A stretch of 64,000 bases of DNA from Lineus longissimus (GCF_910592395.1 NC_088322.1:11217431-11281430); one strand, 5' to 3'. Shown: positions 49,155-62,666, counted from the first letter of the stretch. Notes: generated by a model not told the origin, from the sequence alone. Program-made: numbers and translations.

Positions 49155-52100
49155 AAGTGCATGCGACATTATCTCTTGGTTACGGCTTGGTTACCTTGGT
49201 AAGTTGTGAATGCTCATGCGTATACGAAAGATGCAAAATCTGGAAATTTTGTTCCGACTTTTCCGAATTGTGTTGTTGACCCAAAGGCATCAAAGGAGTG
49301 TTGCGTGCGCTATTACTTCATTTACGCGTTAATCAAAATAAGACCAGACACGTAATTGACAGGACCATAGTCTTTCAAACAAATTTATTTGATTGCCGAC
49401 TCTGAGAGAACCAGTAAAAGATTTTTTAATTGCAGGACATGTCTTGCAATTAAAAAAATCTTTCACTAACTGAATTTCCCCGAACTAATTTGCGGCGCAA
49501 GCATGCCAGGCCAGCTTTTTACGCCAATGATGATAATTCGATTCCGCGGAACTTATCCAGCCAATAAGAGTCTAATTATCCTCCAATCCAATACAATTAC
49601 ATGTAATACCAGCCTGATAAAATAAATCATCTATAGATTGGAACGAATCCGATAAATCTCGATGAAGGAATGATTGTGTCGCCCGATAGTTTGTTTACTG
49701 ATCGACTGTACATTTCATCAAGAGGCTTGTTTTCCGATATTGCATGGTTAACCATAGAGATGCTTATCTTGATGAACGAGGTTACTAAAAATACATGCGT
49801 TGTCGCCACTTCTAAAACGTTGAGTGCATTAATTAACGAAATGTGAGCTGCAAAGAAAAGTGTCACATTTCGGCGACATTTTGTGATTTATATTTTGATT
49901 TGCGCGAATCGAGATCATTCGCGAAATCTGCGAAAATTAACCCTCACAAAAATTGTGTGGTAGCTGTAGAGAGCTGAACTTCCACCGGATTTCTCCACAG
50001 CAGATGTAACGTTAATTGATCATATTGACTCTGCTAGTATTTGGGTCCATGTTGTATAAGTCACTGTACATGCTATATTTATTTCGAACGCCCAGGGAAA
50101 TCGGACTGAAAATGGCCGCCGCCAAAGAATCGTATTCACCTTGGGGAGAAAATTACAAAAACATGTCGTTTAAACCAACAGTTTCAACCAAAATGTTTTG
50201 ATGCATTATTTAAACTATGTCACAACCTTTCCGCGATTACCTACTTGAGCCAGGGCAGGGACGAAATGACGTCATCGATGAATAGAGTTCCAGTCACGCA
50301 CAGGGAGGACGATATACAGCAGAGTTAACAAACATACGTTCAGATACATCACGTAACGTTCAAAGCGTTATCTTGGTGTATAGTCAAGGCCAGGTAAGGG
50401 TGAATTTCCCGCCACAATCATTTTCAGTCTGGTCAGATAGTTTGAGCCAATAATTCCGAAGGTACATCCGTGATAAAATTAATGACCCATTTACCAGACA
50501 TTTGCTGGTCCATCAAGCACAAGCTCCGAAAACGGCAATAAATCCCTGTGGTTTTACTTATAAACGCCTATGTAGTGGTATCAATTGAACGTTCTCTCAA
50601 ATTGACGGATACTGAATTTTATCTGTTTTGATCTTTTCTCGCATATCTTCAGCAGTAACGCCTGTAATCGAATCTAATTATGTTTGTCGCTAAGTGAATG
50701 AACTGTTTTGTTCGCTTGTTATTTGACTTGCTCCTACAATAGGTGATTATATTCTCTAAGATTGATCATAACGAGGCTATAGAGATGATTAATCTCTTCA
50801 TCTAAACGATATTTAAAGTTCCAGTAATCGACATGAAGGAAATATCCAGAAAATAACGGACCGACTTAGTTTTTCCCTAAGCAGTTCGCAGAACATCAAG
50901 CAAGTTAGCTTTTAAACCGTCTCATCCCATTGTACCACAGAACTTACATTTATTGAAAGATTCTGACAACTTACCGGTAACCGGTTTCATGCTCGAAGTG
51001 ACCCGCTGTTTCTGGCTTAGTCCTATAGGGGGGACTGTTAACATTTCAAGACTGGTGACACGTAGAGCAATGATTTTGATTTCAGTCAACAGAGTGCGGA
51101 CTGATGACCAACATTGTACCAAGAGAGTCAATTTCACTTGGTTCTTGCACAACATAACTTCCGGTTGCCGATTATGCTGATCTGCAATTCGATTACATCA
51201 CTTTTGCCTTAGTTTGTTCACTGACACTGCTTTCAACGGTGTTTTATCTTTCGCGGATTTTGCAAATAACTGAGAAAACTCGCAAAGCGCATTTCAGTTT
51301 TCCCCCTCTGAAATCACTAGACTGTTAGGAGAATGATCCGCTGCATCGTCTTAAAGATAGTAAATTTTGAATCAGCCTCTCGGGTTTTCTCAACAATGAG
51401 CTGATCACATCATGGTTTCGGATGACTTGAATGTGACAGTGATGAGTAGACGGACCCAGTGGAATTATGATGTCTCCATCGCACCTGATGGTGACAATAC
51501 CCTTACTTAGAATCGAGTTCATTACAATACCCCAATCATAATGTAGCCTGGAAAGTAACCAACTGTCTTAAGGTAACGCACCAAAAGGCTGATAAGCTTC
51601 CATCTGCTCATCATCGGAAGAAAGTTGAAGAGCTCTATGGCAATTACGCCCACGAACACGATATCCTCAATTACAAACCGACTCCAATAAATGCCCTCGA
51701 CCAGAAAGGCACCATCATTTTGGCGAGAACTTGTAATCCTAAAGCGATTTGAACTCTTACAAAACGAAGTGGATATCAATTTCAAGGGAGGGGCGTCAGT
51801 TCTTTGTTGTCTAGAGAACGGACGCCCACCCTTGCTGTTGCATTCAACATGCGGTCGCTCATGCTAACTTATCGGTAGACGCCTGCGCGCGGTCGTGCCA
51901 GTTACATGACTGCCAACACACGCCGCCATTTTGCGAATAAATCGCGAAAATAAAAAACTTTTTTTCAGACATTTTCGAGAACCACAAAACTCAATGGGCG
52001 AGACAATTTTACGGTGTACTGTATCAACTTTGTGTCTGAGGATGACCTGCTGATCAACCGATGGGAGAGTCGTGTCCCCCTGGATCTACATGTAGCTATT

Positions 52101-52284
52101 GATTCACCTGTGTTGATCTTGCCGACGTTGCCAGTAACTTGAGCAGAGTGCCCAATGGGGCGAAGCCACTCCCCTAGTTATTAAAGTGATGGCCTAATAC
52201 CATTATCAAGATGCATGTATATCGTCGGAAGAAAGCAGTGTCTCATCATCAGCTGACGTCTCGAAGAATACCAATCAAGACCAT
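49155..52284. other. intergenic, no gene supported
   Basis: Contains the palindrome at 49416-49468. A short frame at 50112 (MAAAKESYSPWGENYKN) has a good ATG context but no further support. The rest shows nothing I can interpret. Confidence 0.4.
49416..49468. repeat. near-perfect palindrome
   Basis: AAAGATTTTTTAATTGCA and TGCAATTAAAAAAATCTTT face each other across GGACATGTCT. No promoter or terminator role is evident. Confidence 0.75.
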
Positions 52285-52654
52285 AAGCCTGCAGCACACT
52301 AGCCGCCAACTTTGACGCCTCTCGACGCCAAAGTTGGCGGCCAGTGGATCCCGGTCAGAGCACACCTGCCCAGAATTGGCGTCCAGTAGCGTCTTTTCCA
52401 CCTCTTTAGGCTGCCATTTTGAAATCATGTGACATCAAGACGCAAGCTGATTGGCCATAGCCTCGCCGCCGACGCCAAGTCAGGCGGCCATCCGTAGCAC
52501 ACCTGGCTTCTTCTTGCGTTCAAGCGCGGCGACACGCGTCAAAAATCAAACATGTTAGATATTTGGCAGACAAGGGATTTTTAAGGCGTTCAGGACTCTT
52601 GCGGCAAAAAAGGCCTGTGAACGCCGAAGTTGGCGGTTAGTGTGCTGCAGGCTT
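52285..52654. mobile_element. GC-rich TIR element, copy 2
   Basis: Ends AAGCCTGCAGCACACTAGCC and its inverse at 52654. Shares GCGTTCAGGACTCTTGCGGC and GTCAAAAATCAAACATG with copy 1 at 48659-49154, which is about 125 bp longer. Confidence 0.8.
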
Positions 52655-52814
52655 TATGGGTTCACTTATTATTTGGTGTCTTGAGACAATCTGAGGAAAA
52701 TGTGTTTCAAATAATCATAATCTCTACATTTAGAATATGTTGTTACCACGTGTCACAAACATTAGCAGCCTCCTTGCGCAGGATTGGATATATTTGTTGG
52801 TGTGGTTCGAAAAT

Positions 52815-53002
52815 GTGACCCGTCACAGCAAAATCAGGCGCATGTTGCACAGAAGATGAGCCTAAATGACACCAGGATATAATGGAAGAAATTGATGTGC
52901 TCATATTTCACAAAAGGCAGACAATAGAGAAATGAACAAACAGTCCGTCTCAACCTGCCAAGCTCAGAGCGATATGCGCCTGATTTTGCTGTGATGGGTC
53001 AC
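52815..53002. mobile_element. GTGACCC foldback MITE, copy 2
   Basis: Ends GTGACCCGTCACAGCAAAAT and its inverse ending GGGTCAC at 53002. Shares CACAAAAGG, AAATGAACAA and TCAACCTGYCAAG with 24225-24446. Confidence 0.75.
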
Positions 53003-54450
53003 AAATGTCCACCAAAACGATGACGTCATTCAATGTCTTTGTGATCATCTGTCTTCTGGGAAATATCGGCAGTTTTATATTTCATTTGAAATTAAAATTC
53101 TGCCGCTACGGAGAGGCTGTAAGTATGGATTGGGATAACAATTCAGAACACTATCTATCTTCCCTCAAATTTCAAATTTCGACGGATCAATTTTGAGAAA
53201 ATCTCGTTTGGATTGAAAAGTTTCTAATTGTGACAACGATAGTGGCACCACTTCATCGACCAGTTTTTCATGTTATTTTTTCATGTTATCACCTCGCACT
53301 TTTCCTTCTATTCTGACAAAGGTTGCACTTGGGGGCAAAAATCAGATAATGAGTTATTGATATGGGCTGTATGATTGGTACAGAGTCACATGTAAAATGA
53401 AATATGACATTGCCAGTCACTTGAGAAATGATTGAGACGTGGACTTCAGAATGCATCATTAGTTCAAGTAAAAAGCATGAAATCTTTGTTACTAACCATA
53501 TAAACATGGGGAGTTTTGAACGGCCCGGTTAAAACCTAAGGCGGGAAGAAGCTTCCAGTGATAAAACTTAGCAGTTTCGAATTCCCCCAGGTTGTTGTTT
53601 ATGTGAGCTGGGAATTTGGGTAACATGCTAGCCGGATGTTATAAAATCTCTGTGCGCTGGTACATTTAAGAAGGAAGTTGACGTATGTAGAGGTTACCGC
53701 CATATTTCTGTGCAGGCGTGTTATTACCGATTATCCCTGCAGGTAAACTTCCTCCGTGCTCATTGGAGATAACAACATAAAAGCTGGAAGCAATTGGATG
53801 TGGATTTATTATCAAGAGCCTTTTGGGTGACAGGTGGTTTTTGATGGCGATGAGTAAAATTAATGAAGTAATACTGCGCACTTTGTATTACTAGGCAGTG
53901 TTCATCTGGCCTATTCAACCACGCACCTTTTTGATCACCAAGCTAAAACATAGTCGTACATTGATTTACGTGGTCCGCCCTGTCTGACTATGAAACCACT
54001 GCTTGGTGAACTGAGATCAACTGAGTGGAGTTATGTACTAGTATGTTGTCTAATCAGGTAGACAGTGCAGCTAATTAGAAATCTGCATAGGCATGATGGA
54101 TGCGGCCTCTAGGTCACTGGTGGAGTCACTCATCTTATACTTTTATCTATCCTACTGGTTGCTGACATGTTATTCATCGCGCACGCAGTTGGCCTTATTA
54201 GGGAGGTTCTGGTTAAGGTAAATTTCCGACTCCTGACTTCGACTCACATTTGAGGCTGAATTACAGTCTGATGATGTTTTCGAATTAACTTTATCAAAGA
54301 ACATTTATTTTCAAATAAAAACAAATCTTTATCCACATGAATATTTGAAATCACTGTTCGGTCCTTAGCATAGGGCGAAAATAATGAAATCGTACTCCAA
54401 GTCTGAGGCCGCCGCTCCCGACTTAATAGTGTGAAATCTTTCTTCAAATT
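53003..54450. other. intergenic, nothing recognised
   Basis: No gene, repeat boundary or motif that I can support. Confidence 0.4.
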
Positions 54451-54632
54451 ACAGTAGAACCTCCCTTAGCGGACACCTCTCAACTAAGGACACCCTCTCT
54501 ATCAAGGACACTAGTTTTGGTCCCAAATAGGTCATTTACATTCATTTTGACCTCTCTAATCAGGACACCTCTCTATTAAGGACAGCACTTGTCAGTCCCG
54601 AGGGTGTCCTTAATAGAGAGGTTCTACATGTA
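54451..54632 (+). mobile_element. AACCTCCCTTAGC MITE, copy 2
   Basis: Ends ACAGTAGAACCTCC and GAGGTTCTACATGT are inverted; the interior alternates TAAGGACACC and ACCTCTC blocks. Same family as 22257-22422. Confidence 0.8.
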
Positions 54633-55057
54633 GTTCAAATAAATGGAAATTCATCTTAACCTCTCGGAACCAATGATCAACATCTGGAAATAGCTACAGC
54701 TGCTACCGTCTGATCAATGTTTCCCTCTGACCAATAAACGCCAAAGTCTCAGATGTATATGGCGTCATTTGGAGCAAAATCTAGTCTAAGTAAAAACAAA
54801 AACTGAGCAAATTGGCTGTGCGTATTTCTCAAGCAAAGTTCCATCAAGTTGGCACAACCCCGAGCCATTTTATTCCTTTAAAGGACACATCGATATCATG
54901 ACCTGCTGTTTTATTATTTTGTTATTCGAAACAAACGATGCTATTACATTGGTGGAAATTTCTTCATGGTATCATGGTTATTTGAGCTGACCATCGACTA
55001 CAATGTAGTTCAGAAACATGAATGTTTCATAAAATGGAATAACCAAATATGACTACG

Positions 55058-55260
55058 TTTAAAGGATTACGACGTTCTTAAAACCGGTGGTTCAGGAAAA
55101 TGGAAATGCAGTTATACACAATGCCGTAGTGGTATATTTACAGTATTTGTATATCAGTCTACACAACGGCAAAGCTGAAATTTATATTTAGTGCGTATTT
55201 ACGCAGCTGGACATTTTTAAATTCAATTGCAAATTTCAAATTTTCAACGAACTGCGTGAT
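55058..55260 (+). mobile_element. TTAA/CGTTCG MITE, short copy
   Basis: From TTTAAAGGATTACGACGTTC to CAACGAACTGCGT with a single ACACAACGGCAAAGCTG unit. Confidence 0.75.
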
Positions 55261-56119
55261 CGATCAACGCTTCATTCTGCAAAAAAGCTCAGCTTTCACT
55301 CGAGATTATTCAGAAATGTTTAAAAACAACATCCTGGTATATAACGTCGGGCTTCTGACAGCAACAAGATAACCAAGCTTCAGGGTGAGTGATTAGCATT
55401 CATTGCAAAGAACAAAAATATTTCAGCGCTCAATTGAGATTATTCAGTAATCTTTCCAAGCACCCCGGCATTTCTGGAATAATGTGATATGTCAAGCATT
55501 TGAGATATTAGACTTCGACAAGTTCAAAACGCGTCGAGTGTTTGACAACACGATAACCAAGTTTAAGATCGATCTATTGGTATTTCTTGCATTGTACAAA
55601 AAAACACTGTTCAACTTTCAATGAAGATTATTCAGTATAATCTTGACAAGCACATTTCTGGAAGCGTCTGACCGATTAAGATATCGGAGTTCAGAAACCC
55701 GTTAAGTGTTGTTTCACAATAACATGAAAAACAAGGTTAAGGTCGATTTATGGAAATTTATAGCATTGCACCAAATCCGTTCGAACTCAATTGAGATTAT
55801 ATTATTATTTGACTCGCCCATTAGGCCCACCCACGGAACGACATCAGCTTAGGCAGAAGCTTCGGGACCTGATACCATCCCAGGGTATCGAAAATACGAT
55901 TCCTTGCGATAATTACGATAATTGCATTGTCATAATGAGTGCACATGCCCATTTGCAATTAGATATATCAAATTATTAGGTGTCACAACCGAGGGAGGTA
56001 TGGGACGGTTTGGCACACCACTGGGACATCACTAGGATATGCAATTAATCCGCATGTTTCGTGTTGGCCATCAAAACCTCACCAAAACCTTACAATAAAC
56101 GTCATCAACGTCAGGAATG

Positions 56120-56373
56120 TAAAAGGGGTACCCAATTTGCAATCACCGGTGGTCCAGGCAAATAGAAATACCGTCATACACAATGCCGTAGGCCTACTGC
56201 AGTAATTATGCGTACGAATTTGCTGAAACCTGGAGTAAATAGTATCTGTCTACCCAATGGCAATGTTCAAATTTATATTCAATTCGTATTAAAGCAATTT
56301 GAAATTTTCTAATTCGAGTACAAAATTCTATTTTCAACATACATGTATATGGCTTAGGGCTTTATCGCCGGAC
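56120..56373 (+). mobile_element. TTAA/CGTTCG MITE, diverged copy
   Basis: From AAAAGGGGTACCCAATTTGC through GGTGGTCCAGGCAAATAG and ACACAATGCCGTAGG to TTAGGGCTTTA. Confidence 0.65.
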
Positions 56374-56637
56374 TGACCCGCTTTTACCCACTTTGCCGTA
56401 GTGATTTGCCAGCTAGGTTACGAATGGGCAGATCAGATGGGTTTTTTTATTATTTTTCTGACAATAACGCAATCGATGATGAACAAAATTCGTATCAGTT
56501 TGCAATTCGTTTCAAATAAAATGTCGCCATTTGCATACTTTTCAGTTGCGCTATTTATTTGCGCTCATCTTACTGGCAAGTACCAGATTGCAAGTACACG
56601 TATAGGCGTAATGCAAAGCACTGCCTAGACAGTGTTT

Positions 56638-57175
56638 TTTAGCTCACCTGTCAGGAGAGCTTATACGATACCGCGGCGTCTGGCGTCCGTCGTCGTCCGT
56701 CGTCGTCGTCGTCGTCCGTCGTTAACTTTTGACAAAATCGTGGCACGTTTCTTAACCGCTTGACCTAGAAAGTTCATACTTGGTGTGTGGGTACCCCTAG
56801 GCAAGACCTTCCTTCTGAATGAAAATCAGCGCAATTTGACTGCTGGTCTGCCATATAGGGGGCGCTCTTTGAAAACCTATTTTTGTCATTTTGAAGCTTA
56901 TGGTTATAGCTAGAGCGATGAAAATTTTATGGTGGGTGTATCTAATAAAGGTACATCACATATCACACGGGTTTTTGATTTGACCTTCATTTCAAGGTCA
57001 CAGAGGTCGAACTCTAAAATTTCTTTGATCATGGCACGTTTTTTTGCTATTGGTCATAGACTCTCTAAATTTGATATGTAGACACCTATTGGGCATCTCT
57101 ACATGTTGACACAGATTTAGGTCAGTGTGACCTACTATTCAGGTATAAGTAGGTCAAGGTTAAAAAAGCCCATTT
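56638..57175 (-). repeat. nuclear-receptor-motif element, copy 2
   Basis: Begins with an AGCTCACCT...AGGAGAGCT hairpin and a GTCCGTCGTCGTC simple repeat, then continues with the reverse-oriented module found at 10180-11315. Carries TGACCT, 8 nt, AGGTCA, 3 nt, AGGTCG at 56981-57009. Confidence 0.75.
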
Positions 57176-58255
57176 TCTTTATTCCAGCAGATTGAAGTTT
57201 GAAATGAAGTTTTAGAGGTCGGCCTGATATAGAGGTTTCGATATTAAATAGATTAATTTCGTTTCATATCACTAGGTGGCGGTATTGTGCAAAAATGTCA
57301 GTTGGCACATTGCCAGCAGTTTTGAATTTCGCGGTTCGAGGCAATCCGTCGGGGTATCCCAGATGCGCAGTGTTGTACTGCGCCACTAGATCTGCATACT
57401 ACAAGTATGGAAGACAGCCATTTTATGAATTTGAAGCGAGACGAAGAAGGAATTAAATCACCTTGAATCAATGCTAAAACTTAATCATCCGCTCTTCGGA
57501 TGAGGTCGTATGTGTTGATTACATTCTTGTGATTGGTTTGAGATTATTAGTTTGTCCTCAATGCCGGTTGTTTTAGAAAAGTTTGACTGTGATTGGAAGG
57601 TAAAATGAGAAACTTGTCACACTGTTCTTCGGCTTGGAATGGGGATAGTCAATGCAGAGCCAGTTGGTACAAGCTGCCTTGCGAATCGGGGTGGTGTAAT
57701 AATACTGTGAAAGAACAATAAAATGATGAATTTTAGCAGTGTGTGTCAGAAATTATGTGATTTCCATTGCATTTGACGATCCCAAAGTTTCGAGAGTATG
57801 GCAAAATGGCTGCTGCCGTCATTGGAGATTAGCGTCAAGCAGGAACCCTTCGTTACAATGTGGGCTTTTAAACACAAGTTAATGGTTTATAATCACCCAG
57901 ACGCTACTCATTAGGTAAACCTCTACTAAAAACACTTGCTTTAATTTTTGTAAACATGTCACGAGTGCTTAAAAAGAACCATTTTTGTGATCGTTTTTCG
58001 TCGCTGTAGAAATGTACACAGTCAGAGTCAGTCAGTGTGTCAACACAACAACGGTGTTAGTAATAGTATACACATGAATCCATGATACACGGAGACACGA
58101 ATGTAAACATTTGCCTGTTGGGTCGGAATTAAGGAGTTCACCGTTACCGATCACTGCCCCAAGAAAGGTCATCTGAGCTGGTTGACTAAAGTAGATGATG
58201 ATAATGATGAAAGTCTAGCACAGCTGTCATCAGTGCTTTTATAGTTAGGCCTAGG

Positions 58256-58767
58256 CTATAGTCGGATTCATAAGTAAATGTCACTGACTGCCCTTTTGGG
58301 TCGCTGTGCAAAAACTATTAGGCCGATTTCATCAAAGTTTGGTTTTTCTTGAATCTAATTTCGGGACCCAACACAATTTCCAGGTTAGAGATTTGCAAAT
58401 TATAAAGAAAAAGATTGTCAACTTTGGAGCCCTTTGGCCATTTTGTGGGAATCTTTTGATGGATAGTTCTAAATTAAACTTGGCAGCTTTAAAGATTACA
58501 CACGAAAAAAAATTAACCTGAACATTTCAGCAAAATGCATCCAGAAATAAGCAGTACAGAGGAGAAAATGTCAAAATCAATACACTACGTCAATGTACAC
58601 CAATACATACAAAAAACTATTTCGTAACCATGGTTACTGAAATATAAAAATCCTCTTGGGTCCCGAAATTAGATTCAAGAAAAACCAAACTTTGAAGAAA
58701 TCGGCCCAGTAGTTTTTGCGCAGCGGCCCAAAAGGGCAGTGACATTTACTTCTGAATCCGACTATAG
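58256..58767. mobile_element. CTATAGTCGGATTC foldback element
   Basis: Inverted arms 58256-58370 and about 58655-58767 (CTATAGTCGGATTC outer end, TAATTTCGGGACCCAA inner end). The interior CAATGTACACCAATACATAC and TGGTTACTGAAAT are also found near 38461-38560. Confidence 0.85.
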
Positions 58768-60572
58768 GGCTGTTTTGTAACTATGTTTTTTCAGATGTTA
58801 TACTATAGCCAACTCTATATCAGTATAACAGTGATGGCATGCATGCATGGTCGGGACATGATGGCTGACTGCTGGATTTCAACATTATCAGTGACCACAT
58901 GACAATCAGAGATCACCTGGGGAGAAGGGCTGAGCTACACTCAATTCAGAATCAAACAAAAACCTTGCATCTCCCATCCAACATCAGAGCTCCAGTCGAT
59001 TCTCGTTTAAGACAAACCACACCATCCCACAACTATTGCATGATTAACCCCTAAAATTGACAAGTTCTTCCTCAAACTCTCCCTTTCATATCGACAGGTG
59101 AGCACAATGGCCCTGACCATTTCATCTTGTATAGGTGGTTAGTGTTGGATTTGGTACTGATACCATATTTATCAACATTAAAATCGACTGTTTAATTACG
59201 GTTAAAAGTCGACTGCTTTACTTACATCAGGTAGCGCAGTTCACTGTCTTTTCACGATTCATGGTGAACAATGTACAGCGGATAATCTAAACTATCAAAA
59301 GTGTCCCACAGCGGTTTACCAATAGAAAACTGACACACTAACATAAATACGTTGACCGTCCAGGTAAGAATTGTTACATATACCTTTATATATCAATATC
59401 TTAACTACATGTACTAAACATTAACCTGACCTTACAGATAATAGTATTTTTTATGTAATTCGGCTATTTGATGTATTTAGCACAACCTAAAAAACTAAAA
59501 TAGATATTGTTTAATCAAACACTATTCTACGACAGATATTCACACTGAAGTATTTTCCATCCCGCTAGATCTGCGGAAACAGTAATATAGTATGAGAACT
59601 TGAGAAATGAAGAATTGGGCATGATACATGTAGCTTGATGATTTAAAGATGTTGGTAGGTTATGTTATCATTATCATTATGTTTCTAGTTCCATGTCTGC
59701 CAGGTTTTCGTCCAATGACCGGTGTCCATTTTTGTTCCCTTGGGTCTGTTCTTTTGTTGTCTCAAAAGGTTTGAAATGATGACAAACAACACATAGTTTG
59801 ACAATGTCACACTTGAAAAAAAATTCAACTTGGCGACAAAACTAGCCATTTACATTTGCACCATCGATATGAGGGAGTGACCGCATTTTTTTACGTTTTC
59901 CGGTTGGGCGTGGCAGAGACAATCAGCACTCGACTCAACATTTTTATCGAGAAAAACCGAAATGCTAATCGGACTTGTCACTGCCTTCCCTAAAAGCATG
60001 TAAAAGTAAAGGAAAGGAAAGAAAATGTGTACCTACCTGAATTATCTGTACCAGCGAATCAATGTTTTCCCTTATGAAATCGAAAATAAAGAAATGGGAC
60101 AGGTACAATCCGAGGTCCAAAAAAGCGAGCATTCCTTGTTGCCATGCGAGTCGTCGCCAAATTAGGAAAATCGATGCGGGCTATTCGACAAAGATAGCTG
60201 TTTCGTGCAGGTGGCGTAGTGGAGAGATGATTCGGTGAGTTTCTATTCTTGTCAAATGGTTTATTCATCACGTGAGTCTCATTGAAAATGTCATATTATT
60301 AGTTCAAATAGTTTATTGGTGGTCAAACTTGGCTATCATCCCCCGCTGTATCAATGTGTACGTCTACTTTAGATTACATCACAGTGGGTCCACAAGATGT
60401 TGTTTATTTATTATTGTTATTGTTGCTTGATTATTTGTATCGGTCATTCACTGCTCATTAAACCTCATTAACTTAGCATATGATAATGTCCTAGGTTCAG
60501 AACAATAAAGGCAGTCAGTGTAAGAAAACTCGGGTAATGTCGGAGTATTCTCGGAAAGAAAAATAGCTTTCT

Positions 60573-60762
60573 ACTATAGTCCATTTATAAATGTTCTGTC
60601 CTAGTCGTTTGGGATCTAGAGGGCAAACGACTGGTCGGATTTCTTTGAAGTTTGATTTTGGTGCAAGAATCAATAAAAAAAACTTCAAAGAAATCCGACC
60701 AGTAGTTTACCCTGCAGAGCCCCAAACAATGCAGACATTACATTTACGAATGGACTGGAGTG
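60573..60762. mobile_element. ACTATAGTCC foldback element
   Basis: Outer ends ACTATAGTCCATT and AATGGACTGGAGT are inverted; inner arms GGTCGGATTTCTTTGAAGTT and AACTTCAAAGAAATCCGACC are exact complements. Possibly a diverged relative of 58256-58767. Confidence 0.75.
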
Positions 60763-61181
60763 TGTAAACCATTACAGCTACTACAAATGGAGCCTGGGGC
60801 TATGAACCCTCAGAAGCAAAACCGTGTATTCCAGTTATATTGATATTCTACACTGCGCACGTACTAATTGTTGATTCACTTTGCTGTAGGATATATAATT
60901 ATGACGCTCTCTGAACGGTACGCAATCTCTCATCAGAGATGCATCAGGAATGGTCCAGGGTATCGTGACTCCGACTCCAACTTTTGGTCGTCGTTTGTCC
61001 TGTTTGAGTTGACGGTCAGAGAACGATTCTACGCATTTGTTTTTCAAGATTAAACCACCAATTAGAAAGTAAAATGGCTGGCCACATAACTCATAACCAA
61101 CTAGGCTAACTGGATTTTCCACAAAAGATTGGTGGCAAACTGTAAAAGGAGGCTTTTTATTATAGTGATAGAGTGTCCGCC

Positions 61182-62234
61182 ATGATGTACACGCGGCGAC
61201 CGGACGACACATGCGGGGAGTGGTATTCACCCCCGACGGAGAAACTGGTCGGCCAGAACGAGTACTATTCCATAAAGTCATTGCGAGATTTAGGCATCTG
61301 GGAGGCACTTGTAGCGTTCGCTATTCCAGCGTACGTGGCTCCTATCTTAATTGTAATCGGTACTGTTTTCAATATAACAACAATCGTCGTGGTCGCAAGG
61401 GGACGGCTTGGAAATATTTCGACGCGAATCCTGCTGATAGTTCTTTCTCTGAGCGATTTGACGGTTCTTTACGTTGGATGTCTTGAATTCGCACTCATTT
61501 GGGGTTATGATATCGCAGTGAGAAATATGACGGATTTCTTATGTAAAGTCAGCGTTTTCTTCGTCGAGTTCACACCGATGTTTTCCTCGTGGTGTGTTCT
61601 TCTTGTCACCATGGAGCGTTTTATATGCGTCATGTTCCCTTTAAAAGCACGATTACTTTGTACCAAGACAGTGACATATTGCACGATATTGGGAATTTTT
61701 ATTATACTCCTTGTGCTCAATACGCACATCCTCATTTTTAAAGGACTTTCGCCCGATGTCTTCTCGTGCGATGCCGGCACGGTTGGATCTCCATATCACG
61801 CCTTTTATTACAACGAATGGAGCATCATACGAATTGCTGTGTACTCCGCAATACCCTTCACTGGAATAACTATCTTCAATGTATTTATTATTCTGACGCT
61901 CCTGAAGAGACAGACGATACATGATCAACCGAAACAAGATTCAAACCTCAGGAGCATAACAAATATGTTGGTAGTTGTCAGTATCGTCTTTGTCATTCTT
62001 ACATTGCCAAACCAACTTTTTTACCCATTGGCAGAAATATATTTCCCAAGTTTACCGATAGGTGAAGTAACGGCACAATGGGAGGCTGTGTATTACTTGC
62101 TTAGGTTTTCAAGCAGGGCCATGACATACTCTAACCACACCATCAACTTCATTCTTTACTGTATCAGTGGATCGCAATTTCGAGCAGCCTTTATAAGACA
62201 AATGAAGGATCTCAGGAAATCTCTCTGTGGCTGA
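61182..62234 (+). CDS. intronless rhodopsin-class peptide GPCR (FMRFamide-receptor-like)
   Basis: 350 residues in one exon. I choose the ATG at 61182 (MMYTRRPDD); the frame is open three codons further left, but only from a GTG. Seven hydrophobic segments; TM2 carries LSDLTVLY, the disulfide pair is probably C121/C196, the DRY box is replaced by ERF (145-147), and TM7 has NHTINFILYCISGSQFR in place of NPxxY, the form common in invertebrate FMRFamide/neuropeptide receptor expansions. TM6 lacks CWxP and has LTLPNQLF. It signals in the plasma membrane through G proteins; the ligand cannot be read. The C-tail is short and basic. A satellite array and a large palindrome lie just downstream. Confidence 0.88.
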   Translation: MMYTRRPDDTCGEWYSPPTEKLVGQNEYYSIKSLRDLGIWEALVAFAIPAYVAPILIVIGTVFNITTIVVVARGRLGNISTRILLIVLSLSDLTVLYVGCLEFALIWGYDIAVRNMTDFLCKVSVFFVEFTPMFSSWCVLLVTMERFICVMFPLKARLLCTKTVTYCTILGIFIILLVLNTHILIFKGLSPDVFSCDAGTVGSPYHAFYYNEWSIIRIAVYSAIPFTGITIFNVFIILTLLKRQTIHDQPKQDSNLRSITNMLVVVSIVFVILTLPNQLFYPLAEIYFPSLPIGEVTAQWEAVYYLLRFSSRAMTYSNHTINFILYCISGSQFRAAFIRQMKDLRKSLCG

Positions 62235-62666
62235 GTCTGCCGGTCTCATCACTGGTGTGAACGAGGTCCACATCCCCGCCTGTGAAATACACAAATGTAC
62301 TTGTAAAGTTCTTCAGACGTGGGTCGTTTTCAGGGAATGAAAGCATATCCTGTACTATTTAGGTATCTACCTCCAATGTGTAAGTTTTTGTATTTCATGC
62401 CAACCTCTCTGTTGGTCTCGGCATCAATCTTAGCAGGTCTGCCGCACTGGCTGGTAAGACCTTAACAGGCAAATGGCCATATTCAAACTAGACATGTACA
62501 TGTACGTGAAAACATGTCAGATATCCGACCAACAAAAAACTAGCTGATCAGGAATTCGGTGCATTGAAGAAAAAAAACTCTTGCGAAATAGCGTTCTTTA
62601 CGGTGGCCCATTAGGGACATCATGTTTTTTTTTAGATTCAAATACGATTTTTTTTTCTCGAATTTT

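Larger units (their letters stand above)
57176..61181. other. intergenic, foldback elements only
   Basis: No gene supported apart from the transposon relics at 58256-58767 and 60573-60762. The presumed promoter of the intronless receptor lies at the right end. Confidence 0.4.

Noticed and set aside
50112-50201. 29-residue ORF starting MAAAKESYSPWG
   Set aside because: Good ATG context only; too short, with no splice site or homology that I can recognise.
61173-61181. Upstream start for the second GPCR
   Set aside because: The frame opens with GTG; the first ATG is at 61182.
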